Notes under the pieces: generated by a model
The model's input: only the letters and a program-made list of their open reading frames with translations
Told to the model about the DNA's origin: nothing
Database searches by the model: none
Source: Schlegelella_A sp038241255
GTDB lineage: Bacteria; Pseudomonadota; Gammaproteobacteria; Burkholderiales; Burkholderiaceae_C
Assembly: GCA_038241255.1 (NCBI GenBank)
Contig: JBBRFW010000073.1
Span: 1-18,941 of the forward strand
Reading direction: 5' to 3'
Length of the DNA: 18,941 nt
Translations under genes and position numbers: made by a program
In this document: one piece after another, positions 1 through 7,076 of the stretch
How positions within the stretch are numbered: the stretch's first letter is position 1
How the letters are laid out: each line of letters starts with the position of its first letter

Positions 1-249
1 GTTCGGCTCGGGAATCAGGCGCGCCAGCGGCGAGCGCGCGTCGAGGTACTCGACGATCACGCGCGAGTCGAACACCGCCTCGCCGCCTTCCATCACCAGG
101 CACGGCACCTTGCCGAGCGGGTTCGACGCCAGGATCGCGTCAGTGGCCCAGACATCCTCCTCGACGAACTGGTAGTCGAGCTTCTTTTCCGCCATGACGA
201 TGCGCACCTTGCGCACGTAAGGGCTGCTGAGCGAGCCGATGAGTTTCAT
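1..249 (-). CDS. Glutathione S-transferase, N-terminal part (cut by window edge)
   Basis: The minus strand encodes 83 codons from an ATG at 249 down to the window edge, with the C-terminal part outside. The protein opens MKLIGSLSSPYVRKVRIVM, the start of the thioredoxin-like domain of GSTs, with the S-PYVRKV active-site region at residues 7-15. NPLGKVPCLV (about residues 43-52) carries the cis-proline that binds glutathione, and the VFDSRVIVEYLD segment around residues 60-71 matches the conserved E/D-S glutathione contact. GSTs of this type are cytosolic and conjugate or reduce substrates with glutathione; the substrate cannot be told here. It is divergent from purB across about 127 bp. The missing C-terminal helical domain prevents finer subfamily assignment. 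Confidence 0.9.
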   Translation of the reverse strand, partial: MKLIGSLSSPYVRKVRIVMAEKKLDYQFVEEDVWATDAILASNPLGKVPCLVMEGGEAVFDSRVIVEYLDARSPLARLIPEPN

Positions 250-289
250 GGGTCGGACGAGCCGCTTCCTTGGTCGGTGATTACGTGTC

Positions 290-317
290 GTTTCATTTTA
301 AGGTCAGCGCAGATAAT
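290..317 (+). promoter_or_regulatory. Possible promoter of purB-pyrF
   Basis: The GST/purB gap holds the only clearly AT-richer patch in this part of the window (about 281-320). A good -10 box, GATAAT, lies at 312-317. A weak -35-like GTTTCA lies at 290-295, 16 bases upstream. The same patch read on the minus strand gives TAAAAT (295-300), a possible -10 for the divergent GST gene, so the two promoters may overlap. This rests on the sequence pattern only. Confidence 0.35.
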
Positions 318-331
318 GACGGGCTCGCCGC

Positions 332-352
332 CGCGGGCCGACGTGGCCCGCG
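332..352 (+). repeat. Perfect 8-bp inverted repeat in the purB leader
   Basis: CGCGGGCC at 332-339 and GGCCCGCG at 345-352 form a perfect 8-bp stem with a 5-base loop, 24 bases before the purB start codon and downstream of the proposed promoter. It could fold as a strong leader hairpin or be an operator site. No T-run follows it, so it does not look like a simple terminator. Its role is unknown. Confidence 0.4.
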
Positions 353-376
353 CCGCGTCGTCGAGCCCTACGCAAG

Positions 377-1786
377 ATGCACGCCTCGTTCCTCACCGCG
401 CTGTCTCCCCTTGATGGCCGCTACGCCGGCAAGCTCGATGCGCTGCGGCCATGGCTGTCGGAATTCGGCCTGCTGCGTTGCCGGGTGCGGGTGGAGGTCG
501 AATGGTTCGTCGCCCTCGCCTCCGCGGGCCTCGCGGGGCTGGCGCCGCCCGGCCCCGCGGCCACCGAGTTTTTGAGCCGCCTCGTCGCCGACTTCTCGGT
601 CGCCGACGCAGAGGCGATCAAAGCGATTGAGCGGCGCACCAACCACGACGTCAAGGCGGTCGAATACTGGCTCGGCGAGCGCTTCACCGCCGAGTCGTCG
701 CTCGCCGGCGCCACGGGATTCATCCACTTCGCCTGCACCAGCGAGGACATCAACAACACGAGCCATGCGCTGATGCTCGAGGCGGCGCGGCGCGAGGTGC
801 TGCTGCCCGCGCTCGATGCGCTGGTCGCCCGCCTGGCGGCGCTGGCGAAGGAGCACGCGGCGCAACCGATGCTCGCGCGGACGCACGGCCAGACGGCGAC
901 GCCGACGACGCTCGGCAAGGAAGTTGGCAACGTCGCAGTCCGCCTGGCGCGCGCCCGCGCCGCGATCGCCGCGGTCGCGCTACGCGCGAAGATGAACGGC
1001 GCCGTCGGCAACTACAACGCGCATGTCGCGGCCTGCCCGGAGCTCGACTGGCCGTTGTTCGCGCGCCGCGTCGTCGAGGAGCGCCTCGGTCTGGCGTTCA
1101 ACGCCCATACGACGCAGATCGAGCCACACGATGCGATGGCCGAGCTGTTTGACGCGATCAAGCGCTGCAACACGATCCTCATCGACTGGGCGCGCGACGC
1201 CTGGGGCTACATCAGCCTCGGCTACTTCACTCAGAAGGCAGTCGCCGGCGAGATCGGCTCGAGCACGATGCCGCACAAGGTCAATCCCATCGACTTCGAG
1301 AACGCGGAAGGCAACCTGGGCCTCGCCAACGCGCTCTTCGCGCACATGAGCGAGAAGCTGCCGATCTCGCGCTTCCAACGCGACCTCACCGACAGCACCG
1401 TGCTGAGGAACCTCGGCGTCGCCTTCGGCCACACGGTGCTCGCGTGCGACTCACTAGCGCGCGGGATGGCCAAGCTGGGCGTCGGCACGGCGGCGATCGA
1501 CGCCGACCTCGACGCCGCCTGGGAGGTCCTCGCCGAGCCGGTGCAGACCGTCATGCGCCGCCACGGCATCGCCGAGCCGTACGAGCAACTCAAGGCACTG
1601 ACACGCGGCAAGGCGATCACGAGACAGGTTCTGCACGACTTCATCCGCGGCCTCGCCGTGCCTTCTGCCGAGCGTGATCGCCTGCTGGCGCTGACGCCGC
1701 GCACGTACGTCGGCCTCGCCGCCGCGCTGGCGCAGAGCGCCGCCGAGGCGGCGGCCGCGCCGGCGACCGGCGAGGTGCCGCGGTGA
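377..1786 (+). CDS. purB: Adenylosuccinate lyase
   Basis: PurB removes fumarate from SAICAR in de novo purine synthesis and from adenylosuccinate in AMP synthesis; it is a cytosolic homotetramer. The 469-residue protein has the usual length for the long bacterial form. It starts FLTALSPLDGRY, the typical PurB N-terminus. The three conserved regions of the fumarase/aspartase superfamily are present: TSEDINNTSH at 121-130, RTHGQTATPTT at 168-178 (catalytic-region His170), and the signature GSSTMPHKVNP at 294-304, whose serine loop carries the catalytic base. The ATG at 377 is chosen because the family motif follows at once; the ribosome site before it is weak. The stop overlaps the pyrF start by four bases, so the genes are probably cotranscribed. 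The alanine-rich C-terminal tail is of no obvious meaning. Confidence 0.97.
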   Translation: MHASFLTALSPLDGRYAGKLDALRPWLSEFGLLRCRVRVEVEWFVALASAGLAGLAPPGPAATEFLSRLVADFSVADAEAIKAIERRTNHDVKAVEYWLGERFTAESSLAGATGFIHFACTSEDINNTSHALMLEAARREVLLPALDALVARLAALAKEHAAQPMLARTHGQTATPTTLGKEVGNVAVRLARARAAIAAVALRAKMNGAVGNYNAHVAACPELDWPLFARRVVEERLGLAFNAHTTQIEPHDAMAELFDAIKRCNTILIDWARDAWGYISLGYFTQKAVAGEIGSSTMPHKVNPIDFENAEGNLGLANALFAHMSEKLPISRFQRDLTDSTVLRNLGVAFGHTVLACDSLARGMAKLGVGTAAIDADLDAAWEVLAEPVQTVMRRHGIAEPYEQLKALTRGKAITRQVLHDFIRGLAVPSAERDRLLALTPRTYVGLAAALAQSAAEAAAAPATGEVPR

Positions 1787-2613
1787 GCTTCGTCGCTGCC
1801 CTCGCACGCGCCGAGCGCGTCAACCACTCGTTGCTGTGCGTCGGGCTCGATCCCGATCCGGCGCGCTTCCCCGGGGTACTGCAGGGCGACGCGTCGCGCA
1901 TCTTCGAGTTCTGCGCCGCGATCGTCGATTGCACCAAGGACCTGGTCATCGCCTACAAGCCGCAGATCGCCTACTTCGCGGCGCACGGCGCGGAGGCGCA
2001 GCTCGAGCGGCTGATCGCCTATATCCACGACACGGCGTCCGACGTGCCGGTGATCCTCGACGCCAAGCGCGGCGACATCGGCCAGACCGCCGAGCAGTAC
2101 GCGCGCGAGGTGTTCGTCCGCTATCGCGCCGACGCAGTGACGCTCTCGCCGCTGCTCGGTTTCGATTCGATCGAGCCGTACCTGCGCCACGAAGGCAAGG
2201 GCGTGCTCCTGCTCTGCCGCACCTCCAACCCGGGCGGCGCCGACTTGCAGGAGCTGCGCCTTGCGTCCGGCGAGCGGCTCTACGAGCACATCGCCCGCCT
2301 CGCCGCCGCCGCCTGGAACGCCGGTGGCGAAGTCGGCCTCGTCGTCGGCGCGACCTATCCGGACGAGATCGGCCGCGTGCGCGCGATCGCGCCGACGCTG
2401 CCGCTCCTCATCCCCGGCCTCGGCGTTCAGGGCGGCGATGCGGCTTCGACGGTGCGATCGGGCTGGCGCGGCAGTGCCGAGCGAACGACCGGCCCGATCA
2501 TCGTCAGCTCTTCGCGCGCCGTGCTCTACGCCGGGGCGGGCGCCGACTACGCCGAGGCCGCGCGTGCCGCCGCCGCGGCGGCTCGGCGCGAGCTCGCCGC
2601 CGCGCTCGCATGA
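1783..2613 (+). CDS. pyrF: Orotidine 5'-phosphate decarboxylase, type 2
   Basis: PyrF decarboxylates OMP to UMP, the last step of de novo pyrimidine synthesis, as a cytosolic TIM-barrel enzyme. The 276-residue length and the sequence LLCVGLDPDPARFP (residues 17-30) fit subfamily 2, common in betaproteobacteria and actinobacteria, which is longer than the E. coli form. The catalytic motif DAKRGDIG is at 93-100, with Lys95 as the proton donor. IAYKPQIAYF (56-65) supplies the phosphate/substrate Lys region and LLCRTSNPGG (about 147-156) the later barrel strands. The start is GTG at 1783, in a GTGA overlap with the purB stop, with GAGGTG just upstream as ribosome site. The coupling suggests matched output of purine and pyrimidine synthesis. 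Confidence 0.96.
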   Translation: MSFVAALARAERVNHSLLCVGLDPDPARFPGVLQGDASRIFEFCAAIVDCTKDLVIAYKPQIAYFAAHGAEAQLERLIAYIHDTASDVPVILDAKRGDIGQTAEQYAREVFVRYRADAVTLSPLLGFDSIEPYLRHEGKGVLLLCRTSNPGGADLQELRLASGERLYEHIARLAAAAWNAGGEVGLVVGATYPDEIGRVRAIAPTLPLLIPGLGVQGGDAASTVRSGWRGSAERTTGPIIVSSSRAVLYAGAGADYAEAARAAAAAARRELAAALA

Positions 2614-2637
2614 GTCTGCCCGGCCGCCTCCGGGCAA

Positions 2638-2964
2638 ATGGCGGAGCGCACCGCGCGATGGGACGCCCATAAGCGTCGCGGGCCGACGCGCGTGAGCGAG
2701 CCGACCGCGACCTTCCTCGGCGGTGGCCGCGAGCCCGAAGACGCGTTCCGCATCGTCGGCCGCGTCTGTTTTCTCGCCGCTGCGGCGACCGCCCTTGCGG
2801 CTGCGGCGATTCTCGCCTTCGCCGCGCCTGCGCTCGCCGGCGACGTTCGCCTCGCTCTCGTCGCCAGCCTCATCTCCTACGCTGCGCTCAGCGCCTGGAC
2901 CTGCCAGCGCAGTGCCGGACCGTGCCGGCCAGTGCTTTGCAGAGGCGGAGCTGATGCCCGTTGA
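2638..2964 (+). CDS. Possible small membrane protein, 3' end replaced by IS remnant
   Basis: I do not recognise this 108-residue ORF. It has a charged N-terminus, then two hydrophobic stretches at about residues 41-67 and 69-88, so it could be a two-helix inner-membrane protein. A GTG at 2692 (product beginning VSEPTATFLGG) is an alternative start and removes an arginine-rich lead that looks less natural. The last 25 or so codons (from about 2888) lie antisense to a transposase fragment, read as a cysteine/arginine-rich tail, and are probably not original. The gene may therefore be truncated. It follows pyrF by 24 bases on the same strand. No good ribosome site is seen for either start. It could also be chance reading through GC-rich DNA. 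Confidence 0.35.
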   Translation: MAERTARWDAHKRRGPTRVSEPTATFLGGGREPEDAFRIVGRVCFLAAAATALAAAAILAFAAPALAGDVRLALVASLISYAALSAWTCQRSAGPCRPVLCRGGADAR

Positions 2965-3151
2965 AGCTGATCCAGCCGCCATCTTGGACACGACGAACCT
3001 CGTCATCGGGCCCGTATTTCACGGGTAGTAGCTTGCTCGGCATCGAACGAGGGCTGGCCGCGCAGCGGCTGGCCAGAGTTTGCATGCCGAGGGCTTGGTG
3101 TGGCCGTTCGAAACGGTAGACGTGGCGCCACTGGCGGAAGTGCCGCTCTGC
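2888..3151 (-). pseudogene. IS481-family transposase, C-terminal remnant
   Basis: Read on the minus strand from 3151 to a stop at 2890-2888, this stretch encodes 87 residues that match the end of IS481-type DDE transposases. AERHFRQWRHVYRFERPHQA (3151-3092) is the final part of the integrase core with its RPHxAL motif. It is followed by SPRSMPSKLLP, YGPDDEVRRVQ, GGWISFNG and KALAG, the conserved C-terminal extension of that family. The usual end (VALRP and beyond) is lost after about 2926, apparently through a frameshift followed by the stop. There is no N-terminus, no DDE triad and no recognisable inverted repeats. Codons such as CTA, AAA and CAA are more frequent than in the flanking genes, supporting a foreign origin. 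Homology begins at the iorB-like stop codon. Confidence 0.85.
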
Positions 3152-5448
3152 TAGAGCTGCAGCGGAAGATCGCGCAATCGCTTTCCAGTCAGCGCGAAGA
3201 GTGCATTCGCGAGCGCGGGGGCGACGGGCGGTGTGCCGATCTCGCCGACCCCGCCGGGGCGCTCGGTGCTGTCGATCAAGTGCGTCTCGACCAGCGGCGA
3301 CTCGGCGAGGCGGACCACCGGGTAGCTCGGAAAGTTGGTCTGCTGGACGACGCCGCCGACGATGTCGATGCGGCCGTAGAGTGCCGCCGACAGCGCGAAC
3401 ATCACCGCCCCCTCCATCTGCTGCGCGACGATGCCGGGATTGATCACGGTACCGATGTCGGCGGCGCAGACGACGCGATGCACGCGCGGCCGTCCGTTCT
3501 CGATCGACACCTCGACGACCTGGGCGACGATGCTGCCGAACGACTCGTGAAGGGCGACGCCGCGCGCGCGCCCCGCCTCGAGCGGACGCGAGCGGCCCTG
3601 CCCGGGCCAGCCGGCGTGCTCGGCCGCGAGGCGCAGCACCGCGGCGTGGCGCGGCGCGTCCTTCAGCAACGCGAGCCGGTAGTCGAACGGGTCGCGCCCA
3701 GCGGCGTGGGCAAGCTCGTCGAGGAAGGACTCGACAAAGAAAGCGTTGTGCGAGTGGCCGACCGAGCGCCAGTAGCCGATCGGCACGTCGCTTCTCGTCG
3801 CGACGTGGGCGATGCGCTGGTGCGCGATCCCGTAGAGCTGGTCAAACAGGCCTTCGCTGGTGGTCTTGTCGGGCGTGTCGACGGGTCCGGCCAGGTGCGG
3901 GATGCCGCGCTCCATCCAACGCGGCGTGATCGCATCGCCGGCGCTGGTGATGCGCAACGTCTGCGGAAGGCCTTCGGCATCGAGGCCTGCGCGCAGGATC
4001 GCGACTGCGGCGGGCCGGTAGAAGTCGTGCGTCAGGTCCTCTTCGCGCGACCACACCAGCTGCACCGGCCGACCGCCGGTCTCGACGGCGATTCGGACGG
4101 CCTGGCCGACGAAGTCGATATCGAGCCGACGGCCGAAGCCGCCGCCGAGATAGGTGACGTTGACCGTGACCGCGTCCTCGTCGACGCCGGCGGCGACAGC
4201 GGCGATCGCACGCGCCAGCCCCGGCACCTGCGTCGGCACCCAGACCTCGACCTTGCCACCGGCGACGCGCGCCGTGCAGTTGATCGGCTCCATCGCCGCG
4301 TGGGCGAGGTAGGGCGCGCGGTACGTCTGCTCGACGTGGCGCACGGCGCTCGCCTCGGCGGAGGCGATGTCCCCGCGGCTGTGAAAGGCGAAGCCGCCCT
4401 CGGCCGACGCGCCGGCACGCGCCCGCTCTTCGAGGTGCGCCATCACGGCAGCGCTGTCAAGGCTGCCGGCCGGCCGTTGCTGCCACTCGACCTTGACCGC
4501 GGCGGCGCCCCGCTGCGCATGCCACCAGGTGCGGCCGACGACGGCGAGCGCGGCCGTCGAGCCGCCGTACGGGCCGAGACGGACCACGCGCTCGACGCCG
4601 GCGAGCGCCAGCGCGGGCGCGACGTCGACCGCGCCGACGCTGCCGCCGAGCATCGGGCAATGGCGGATCGCGGCGTAGAGCAGGCCCGCGGGACGAACGT
4701 CGATGCCGAAGCGCGCCGAGCCGTCGCTCTTGGCTGCGGCATCGATGCGCGGCGCGGCGGTGCCGATCAGGCGCCAGTCCTCGCGCCGCTTCAGGCGCAC
4801 TTCCCCCGTCGGCGTCGCCGCTGCCATCGCGGCGAGCTCGCCGTAGTGCGCTGAGCCGCCCGAAGGATGGCTGACGATGCCGTCCCGAACCACGAGCTCG
4901 TTGGCGGGCTGCTTCCAGGCGATCGACGCCGCGCCGATCAGACGCGCGCGCGCGGTCGCCGCGGCGACGCGCAGCACGTCCCAGGCGTCGGCGACGCTCG
5001 ACGAGCCGCCGGTGACGTTGATGCCGAGCTCGCGCGCGATCTTGGCGACAACCCACTGCCCGGCCTTGGCCGGCGTGCTTTCCCGGCCCGGCGCGGTCTC
5101 GCGCGGATGAAAGTAGGGAACGCTCGCGATCATCGTCGCGACGTTGCCGTACAGCTTGTCGGCGCCGGCCTGGACCAGGCGCACACGCGCGAGCGGCACG
5201 TCGAGTTCCTCGGCGACGAGCATGGCGAGCGCGGTGTGCGTGCCCTGGCCCATCTCGCTCCGGTTCATCGCCAGCATCACGGCGCCGTCGGCAGCGATCT
5301 TGATCCAGCCGTTCAGGCTCACTTCGCCGGCCTCGACGGGCAGCGCGTCGACGGCACCGAGACGCTCGCGCGGCGGCACAAGGCCCCAGCCGACGACGAG
5401 CGCACCTGCCGTGCCGAGGCCGCTGACGAGCAGCGTGCGGCGCTTCAT
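3151..5448 (-). CDS. Molybdopterin-binding oxidoreductase large subunit, isoquinoline 1-oxidoreductase beta type
   Basis: This 765-residue protein is the molybdenum cofactor subunit of a two-subunit hydroxylase/dehydrogenase (IorB, COG1529 group). Such enzymes hydroxylate N-heterocycles or oxidise aldehydes. It opens MKRRTLLVSGLGTAGALVVG, a twin-arginine (Tat) type leader, so the complex probably works in or facing the periplasm. Visible motifs are EMGQG at 65-69, AMEP at 385-388, GGGFGRR at 435-441 (cofactor binding) and GGVGEIG at 732-738, with Glu736 in the place of the catalytic glutamate. The ATG at 5448 overlaps the stop of the iron-sulphur subunit (ATGA). An in-frame upstream start at 5613 would bury the Tat motif and overlap that gene, so it is rejected. 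The gene ends at an IS remnant, and no cytochrome c gene follows. The substrate is unknown. Confidence 0.93.
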   Translation of the reverse strand: MKRRTLLVSGLGTAGALVVGWGLVPPRERLGAVDALPVEAGEVSLNGWIKIAADGAVMLAMNRSEMGQGTHTALAMLVAEELDVPLARVRLVQAGADKLYGNVATMIASVPYFHPRETAPGRESTPAKAGQWVVAKIARELGINVTGGSSSVADAWDVLRVAAATARARLIGAASIAWKQPANELVVRDGIVSHPSGGSAHYGELAAMAAATPTGEVRLKRREDWRLIGTAAPRIDAAAKSDGSARFGIDVRPAGLLYAAIRHCPMLGGSVGAVDVAPALALAGVERVVRLGPYGGSTAALAVVGRTWWHAQRGAAAVKVEWQQRPAGSLDSAAVMAHLEERARAGASAEGGFAFHSRGDIASAEASAVRHVEQTYRAPYLAHAAMEPINCTARVAGGKVEVWVPTQVPGLARAIAAVAAGVDEDAVTVNVTYLGGGFGRRLDIDFVGQAVRIAVETGGRPVQLVWSREEDLTHDFYRPAAVAILRAGLDAEGLPQTLRITSAGDAITPRWMERGIPHLAGPVDTPDKTTSEGLFDQLYGIAHQRIAHVATRSDVPIGYWRSVGHSHNAFFVESFLDELAHAAGRDPFDYRLALLKDAPRHAAVLRLAAEHAGWPGQGRSRPLEAGRARGVALHESFGSIVAQVVEVSIENGRPRVHRVVCAADIGTVINPGIVAQQMEGAVMFALSAALYGRIDIVGGVVQQTNFPSYPVVRLAESPLVETHLIDSTERPGGVGEIGTPPVAPALANALFALTGKRLRDLPLQL

Positions 5449-5906
5449 CCGAGCTGGCCCGCGGCGCTGCGAATCGCCGCGCGCAGGCGCGGGTAGGTGC
5501 CGCAGCGGCAGACGTTGCCGATCGCGGCGTCGATCTCGGAGTCGCTCGGGCGCCGGTTCCTGGCCAGCAGTGCTGCCGCCGCCATCAGGATGCCGCTCTG
5601 GCAGTAGCCGCACTGCGGCACCTGGTGGTTGACCCAGGCGCGCTGCAGCGCGTGCGGCGCGTCGGCGCTACCGAGCGCCTCGATGGTGACGACGCGGCGG
5701 CCCTCGAGCGAGCTGATCGGCACGACGCACGAGCGCGCCGCCTCGCCGTCGACATGAACGGTGCACGCCCCGCAGGCGGCGACGCCGCAGCCGAACTTAG
5801 TGCCGGTCAGGCCGAGCAGGTCGCGCAGCGCCCAGAGCAACGGCAGGGCCGGGTCGGCCAGGTCGTCGGGAAGCAGGCGCGGTGCGCCGTTGACGAAGAT
5901 CTTCAT
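5445..5906 (-). CDS. [2Fe-2S] subunit of the molybdenum oxidoreductase, isoquinoline 1-oxidoreductase alpha type
   Basis: This 153-residue protein carries the two [2Fe-2S] clusters that pass electrons from the molybdenum site of its partner. The plant-ferredoxin-type cluster uses Cys40, Cys45, Cys48 and Cys60 (CGVAACGACTV then SC). The second, all-helical cluster uses Cys99, Cys102, Cys133 and Cys135 (CGYCQSG and CRCGTYPRL). Length and order match IorA/CoxS-like small subunits. The ATG at 5906 (MKIFVNGAPR) is chosen because the ferredoxin fold starts there; a further 35 codons upstream are open but unlike the family. It has no export signal, so it would reach the periplasm bound to the Tat-bearing large subunit, as known for related enzymes. 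It is the first gene of the pair. Confidence 0.94.
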   Translation of the reverse strand: MKIFVNGAPRLLPDDLADPALPLLWALRDLLGLTGTKFGCGVAACGACTVHVDGEAARSCVVPISSLEGRRVVTIEALGSADAPHALQRAWVNHQVPQCGYCQSGILMAAAALLARNRRPSDSEIDAAIGNVCRCGTYPRLRAAIRSAAGQLG

Positions 5907-6046
5907 TGCTCGTTCGCAGGGAAGGGACGGCGATTGTGGCGGCTGCGAGTCAGCGCTCGTCGAAGCGGCCTTCTTGAGGCGCGATCTCGGCCAGAATGAC
6001 GGCCGGCGCAAGCTTCACGTGCGTCGTTGTTAGTCGCAAAGCCGGG

Positions 6047-7066
6047 ATGCCTCGAATGATTCGATCGATCTGCGCGGCCGCTGTCGCTGGCGTCGCCTTG
6101 TTTTGCAGCGGCGGCGCGACGGCGCAAAGCGCGGTCCTCTATGGCTTGCTCGACGGCTCCGGCAGCCGAGTCAAGCCGGTCGGGGTCGACGCGCACGCCT
6201 GGCAGCTCGACAGCGGCAACATGTCGCGCAGCTTTCTCGGCCTGCGCGGCAGCGAGGATCTCGGCGGCGGCCTGCGCGCCGTCTTCAAGCTCGAGTCGTA
6301 CCTGCGCGTCGACGTCGGCGCCGCCGGCCGCGGCGAAGGCGACGTGTTCTGGGCGCGCGAGGCGAGCGTCGGCCTCTCGGGCTCGTTTGGCACTACCGTC
6401 CTCGGCCGCACGCCTTCGCCGCTCTGGCTGGCGACCGTCGCCTTCAATCCGTTCGGCGAGTCGATCGCCTTCTCGCCGTCGGTGCGCCAGTACTTCGGCG
6501 GCGCGGTGCTCGGCGACACGCGCTGGAACAACGGCTTGTGGTACACCAACAATGCGCGCGACCCGCTGCGCGTCGTCTTCGCCGCCAACGCCGACGAGTC
6601 GACGCCGGGCGACTCGACCGGCCACAACCTGGGCGCGAGCGTCGCCTATATCACCGGCCCGTTCGCGGCGACGATCGTCGCCGAGCGCGTCCGCAACGGC
6701 GCCCTGGCGCTGCCAGCGGGCTTCGAGCGTCAGAGCATCCTGCAGGCGGGCGCGACCTACGACTTCAAGTTCGTCCGCGTCTACGGCCAGGTCGGCCGCA
6801 TCAAGACCGAGGCGAGCACCGACTCGCGCACGGTGTCGTATCAGCTCGGCGCGGCGGTGCCGATCGGCAACAGCCTGATCCTGGTCGCCTACGGGCGCTC
6901 GCACTCGTCGGCGCCACTGCTGGCGACGACCGATCGCATCACCTCACTCGGCTACGACTACTTCCTGTCGAAGAACACCGACATCTACGTCGCTGCAATG
7001 GTCGAGAAGCTGAGCTTCGTGTCTTCGGGCAACACGATCGCCGGCGGCGTGCGCGTCCGCTTCTAA
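6047..7066 (+). CDS. General porin, outer-membrane trimeric beta-barrel type
   Basis: This 339-residue protein (ATG at 6047; a second ATG at 6056 is equally possible) begins with a signal peptide, SICAAAVAGVALFCSGGATA, cleaved near ATAQ-S. The mature start, SAVLYGLLD, is that of betaproteobacterial porins. SRSFLGLRGSEDLGGGLRAV (about residues 61-80) is the conserved second/third strand region, and WYTNN near 167 the usual mid-barrel strand. It ends GGVRVRF with the terminal Phe that the BAM machinery recognises. Porins of this group form water-filled outer-membrane channels for small hydrophilic solutes. The gene is divergent from the iron-sulphur subunit, with 140 bp between them, and convergent with the M14 gene. 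No strong ribosome site is seen. Solute preference cannot be read from sequence. Confidence 0.92.
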   Translation: MPRMIRSICAAAVAGVALFCSGGATAQSAVLYGLLDGSGSRVKPVGVDAHAWQLDSGNMSRSFLGLRGSEDLGGGLRAVFKLESYLRVDVGAAGRGEGDVFWAREASVGLSGSFGTTVLGRTPSPLWLATVAFNPFGESIAFSPSVRQYFGGAVLGDTRWNNGLWYTNNARDPLRVVFAANADESTPGDSTGHNLGASVAYITGPFAATIVAERVRNGALALPAGFERQSILQAGATYDFKFVRVYGQVGRIKTEASTDSRTVSYQLGAAVPIGNSLILVAYGRSHSSAPLLATTDRITSLGYDYFLSKNTDIYVAAMVEKLSFVSSGNTIAGGVRVRF

Positions 7067-7076
7067 CTACCGCGCG

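Noticed and set aside
2610..2672. 20-codon ORF in ATGA overlap with the pyrF stop
   Set aside because: It is very short, has no motif, and the overlap is easily produced by chance.
1231..3006. 591-codon minus-strand ORF across purB, pyrF and the IS remnant
   Set aside because: It is antisense to purB and pyrF, without motifs, and in a different frame from the transposase fragment.
3100..4854. 584-codon plus-strand ORF opposite the molybdenum subunit
   Set aside because: It is a shadow of the large-subunit gene; composition is typical of antisense GC-rich frames.
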